9,436 nt of DNA, taken from positions 1-9,436 of the forward strand of contig CAINXK010000166.1 of NCBI GenBank assembly GCA_903854805.1, in the 5' to 3' direction. The translations under genes were made by a program, and so were the position numbers. This stretch comes from an uncultured Anaerolineae bacterium. GTDB lineage: Bacteria; Chloroflexota; Anaerolineae; Anaerolineales; Villigracilaceae. This document shows positions 7,627 through 9,436 of this stretch, in pieces. Below the pieces are notes generated by a model. It had not been told where the DNA came from. It searched no databases and saw only the letters and a program-made list of their open reading frames with translations. Position 1 is the first letter of the stretch; the number at the start of each line of letters is the position of its first letter.

Positions 7627-7670
7627 AAATAATGAGGGCGATCAGCGTTCAGATCGCCCTCATTATTTTT
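7627..7670. terminator. Strong, nearly symmetric intrinsic terminator after ltaE
   Basis: ATGAGGGCGATC (7632-7643) pairs perfectly with GATCGCCCTCAT (7652-7663) around an eight-base loop, and the stem extends outward through A/T pairs to 7627/7668. The + strand ends in TATTTTT; the - strand copy ends in an A/T-rich stretch. It starts 11 bases after the ltaE stop. It can serve the + strand and also overlaps the stop codon of the GGDEF remnant on the - strand, so it probably once ended two convergent genes. Confidence 0.93.
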
Positions 7671-7806
7671 GGTCCAACCGGTTAAATTTTGGTTCGATCT
7701 GGTTTCGCCCGCGTAACTCAGCGCTGTACAAATGCTGATCAGCAGGTTCCACTTTTTGTTAAACTGAGCTGGTTATTCACACAACGAGATTAACGCTTAT
7801 ACGCAT
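7663..7806 (-). pseudogene. Eroded C-terminal remnant of a GGDEF (diguanylate cyclase) domain
   Basis: Read on the - strand, 7743 down to 7702 encodes ADQHLYSAELRGRN, matching the closing GGDEF signature ADxALYxAKxxGRN (Ala to His and Lys to Glu changes), followed by QIEPKFNRLDQK and a TAA at 7665-7663. The same frame continues upstream through two stops (TAA at 7761-7759, TGA at 7779-7777) to ISVNLVV, which resembles the 'TVSIGVA' strand that precedes this motif by about 20 residues in intact domains. Farther upstream the frame gives GRDGHFMIPIL, only loosely like GGDEFxxLL, and a second frame (8027-7836) contains LSGV and FFAINQ, loosely like 'LTGLxNR' and 'FKxIND'; these are weak. The full domain would need about 160 residues, so deletions must have occurred. 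No function is expected. It faces ltaE and shares its terminator. Confidence 0.62.
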
Positions 7807-8103
7807 AAATCGCCTAAGAAATAGCAGTATCGGGATCATGAAATGCCCATCGCGGCCTGATTTATGGCGAAAAAACCGTGTTTTACGGGCAGATCGTGAA
7901 AAATGAATAGGAACAAGAAAAAACCGGGAATTGGCAGGATGTAAATATATTTCACACCACTTAATCGGTTATAATTTTTCAGGTTAAAAACCTTTTGTCC
8001 GCAGAATATGTGGATATGCAAAAACAAAATAATTAGATCACCCTAACCCAACCACCAGGTAGACAGTTGGGATTGATACATTACCTTGATCCGTGGTGAA
8101 AAC
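7807..8103. other. Intergenic leader region before punA
   Basis: This gene-free stretch may contain further decayed parts of the GGDEF gene on the - strand. It also carries the likely punA promoter, a short stem AGGTT-AAA-AACCT followed by TTTT (7981-7997), and a stem CCCAAC/GTTGGG (8047-8052 with 8066-8071, 13-base loop). I see no match to a known riboswitch. The 63-codon frame on the - strand at 7836-8027 is not accepted as a gene. Confidence 0.55.
7970..7975 (+). promoter_or_regulatory. Perfect -10 box (TATAAT), candidate punA promoter
   Basis: TATAAT lies 128 bases before the punA ATG, in an AT-rich stretch and downstream of the terminator, where a new promoter is needed. No good -35 box is found 16-18 bases upstream (ATATTT at 7947-7952 is poor), so it may need an activator, or the match may be chance. 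If used, the transcript would start near 7982 with a leader of about 120 bases that includes both small hairpins. Confidence 0.45.
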
Positions 8104-8946
8104 ATGAACAATCAGCCATTTATCTCATTAGAAGAAATCGACGAAGTCGTGGCAGCAGTAAGGGCCAGGACCAAATACCAACCAAAGATTGGGCTTATTC
8201 TTGGTTCAGGACTTGGCGGGCTGGCCGATTCGATCGAAAACCCAGACTTAATCGCCTTCAATGACTTGCCACACTGGCCGAAATCAACTGTACGCGGTCA
8301 TGTGGGCCAATTGGTAATTGGCGAACTTGAAAACCAGCCTGTAATGGTGATGCAAGGACGTATTCATTTTTATGAGGGCTACTCGATGTCTCAAGTAACG
8401 CTGCCTATCCGTGTGATGCAGCGCATGGGTATCGAAATACTGGTAGTAACCAATGCAGCCGGCGCCATTAACCCGGAATACGTGCCAGGCGATTTAATGT
8501 TGATAACTGATAATTTGAACATGGTGGGTATGATGGGCTTTAACCCACTGATTGGCCCCAATATAGATGAACTTGGACCACGCTTTCCAGATATGAGCCA
8601 GGCGTATGACCGCAAGCTGAGCGAACTGGCTCGCCAGGCCGCGAAAGATACCAGCGTGCTGCTGCGAGAAGGTGTCTATGCCGGCTTAAGCGGCCCATCG
8701 TTTGAAGGGCCAGCCGATCTTCGATTTCTGCGCGCAGTTGGTGCCGATGCGGTTGGCATGTCTACCGTCCCAGAAGTGATCGTGGCCAGACATGCAGGCA
8801 CACGCGTTTTAGGAATTTCAGGAATCAGTAATAAAGCCAACCTGGACGGAAATACCAGCACATCACACCAGGAAGTGCTTGACGCCGGAATTGGCATGGT
8901 TCCAAAGCTTGAAAAAATCCTACGCAGTGTCCTGCGTAAAATATAA
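8104..8946 (+). CDS. punA: Purine nucleoside phosphorylase, trimeric (PNP family 2)
   Basis: This cytosolic enzyme cleaves purine (deoxy)nucleosides with phosphate to the free base and (deoxy)ribose 1-phosphate in purine salvage. Seen: LGSGLGG (33-39) with the phosphate-site Ser, GHVGQL (65-70) with His66, GRIHFYEGY (85-93) with Arg86, His88 and Tyr90, TNAAGA (116-121), GPSFEGPADLRFL (197-209), GADAVGMSTVPEV (213-225), and ISNKAN (241-246). Glu201, Met219 and Asn243 fall at the same numbers as the base-contacting residues of human PNP; that Asn goes with preference for guanosine and inosine. The usual 'ETPAE' is EGPAD here. ATG 8104 is preferred because GGTGA (8095-8099) precedes it; a TTG at 8086 would add six residues without a better ribosome site. 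MTAP-type specificity is unlikely given Glu201 and Asn243. The next gene starts 30 bases after the stop. Confidence 0.95.
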   Translation: MNNQPFISLEEIDEVVAAVRARTKYQPKIGLILGSGLGGLADSIENPDLIAFNDLPHWPKSTVRGHVGQLVIGELENQPVMVMQGRIHFYEGYSMSQVTLPIRVMQRMGIEILVVTNAAGAINPEYVPGDLMLITDNLNMVGMMGFNPLIGPNIDELGPRFPDMSQAYDRKLSELARQAAKDTSVLLREGVYAGLSGPSFEGPADLRFLRAVGADAVGMSTVPEVIVARHAGTRVLGISGISNKANLDGNTSTSHQEVLDAGIGMVPKLEKILRSVLRKI

Positions 8947-8976
8947 TCAAACCTTAACATTCTATCGAGCCCAACT

Positions 8977-9436
8977 GTGGATGCGCTTTTCCGATTCATC
9001 GTAGAATATGAAGCACTTGTCTACCTGATATTGCTGATAGGAGCGGTATTCGCTGCGCGCTCGCTCTGGAAAGCCTGGGCAGAATGGCGTTCATCAGTCT
9101 TCGGACTGGAAAAAGAATTGTCATTTCAAAAGGTGCGCGTTTCTGGGGCGATGTTCATTCTGTTGATCATGATCGGCTTGAGCCAATTTTGCCTTGTATC
9201 GTTTATAGTGCCTTTTCTACCTGCGACCACATTCAGGCCAACACCCACAGCCGACCTGTTGCAGACATCGTCCGGAGAAGTGACACAGCCTGTTGCAGAC
9301 CAGACTGCTCAACCCAATGCAGCAATCGCACCTACAGGAATAGTCGATTGTGTTCCTGGCCAGATCATTTTTTCCTCGCCCAAACCCGGCGGGGAGGTGC
9401 AAGGCAAGATCATATTAACGGGCACAGTCAATGTAC
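8977..9436 (+). CDS. Membrane-anchored protein with extracytoplasmic domain (5' part only)
   Basis: This open frame is cut by the window end after 153 codons, and the product is not recognised. GTG 8977 is the best start: no ATG lies between it and the in-frame punA stop, and a GAG at 8967-8969 is the only weak ribosome site. Seen: hydrophobic helix 1 at about 13-30, a charged loop (31-54, WKAWAEWR...EKE), helix 2 at about 56-81, then a Thr/Pro/Gln-rich linker (about 83-123) typical of exported proteins, one Cys, and the start of a beta-type domain, IIFSSPKPGGEVQGK then ILTGTV. The pattern 'SPxxGxxVxGxVxIxGT' recurs, from memory, in surface proteins of Chloroflexota, where it introduces an immunoglobulin-like module. 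Its 30-base distance from punA suggests cotranscription, with no obvious functional link. Confidence 0.75.
   Translation, partial: MDALFRFIVEYEALVYLILLIGAVFAARSLWKAWAEWRSSVFGLEKELSFQKVRVSGAMFILLIMIGLSQFCLVSFIVPFLPATTFRPTPTADLLQTSSGEVTQPVADQTAQPNAAIAPTGIVDCVPGQIIFSSPKPGGEVQGKIILTGTVNV

Noticed and set aside
7690..7700. GGTTCGATC resembling a tRNA T-loop
   Set aside because: No acceptor, D or anticodon stems around it on either strand; it is part of the GGDEF remnant coding sequence.
7836..8027. 63-codon open frame on the - strand before punA
   Set aside because: Not a gene as it stands; at most a decayed part of the GGDEF gene (weak LSGV and FFAINQ echoes).
8086..8103. TTG 8086 as start of purine nucleoside phosphorylase
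   Set aside because: ATG 8104 has GGTGA just upstream and leaves a complete family N-terminus; the TTG gains nothing.

Overview
The window reads as ordinary chromosomal DNA of a free-living bacterium with roughly balanced base composition. Every intact gene lies on the + strand. The style of the purine nucleoside phosphorylase, the lipoprotein, and the end-of-window protein with a 'SPxPGGxVxGxIxLxGT' stretch suggest Chloroflexota, probably Anaerolineae. This is a judgement from family resemblance and no marker gene proves it. There is no CRISPR array, insertion sequence, tRNA or rRNA.

Region 1 (6-4116) is a tight run of five genes that looks like one transcription unit: tgt (tRNA queuosine/preQ1 exchange), uppP (undecaprenyl-diphosphate recycling for the cell wall), then a three-gene module. 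The module is a lipoprotein resembling a PstS-type substrate-binding protein, a 134-residue membrane protein with four predicted helices, and a compact MFS permease that overlaps it by four bases. The module's layout (binding protein, small 4-helix protein, large permease) copies that of TRAP and TTT tripartite transporters while using an MFS permease. It is the best candidate here for an undescribed system. The small membrane protein also shows an internal two-fold repeat.

Region 2 (4117-4489) is a 373-base non-coding gap with one perfect inverted repeat. Region 3 (4490-7670) holds an acyl-CoA synthetase of the acetyl/acetoacetyl-CoA synthetase superfamily with an opened acyl pocket, then a low-specificity L-threonine aldolase, and closes with a strong, nearly symmetric terminator. 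A GC-rich hairpin sits between the two genes. Threonine aldolase releases glycine and acetaldehyde and the synthetase activates a carboxylic acid, but no direct metabolic link is proven.

Region 4 (7663-8103) separates threonine aldolase from the next gene. On the - strand it carries the eroded C-terminal end of a GGDEF (diguanylate cyclase) domain, broken by in-frame stops and sharing the terminator with the aldolase gene. A perfect TATAAT box and two small hairpins precede the next gene.

Region 5 (8104-9436) has a trimeric-type purine nucleoside phosphorylase (punA) and, 30 bases downstream, the 5' part of a two-helix membrane protein with an extracytoplasmic domain, cut by the window end.
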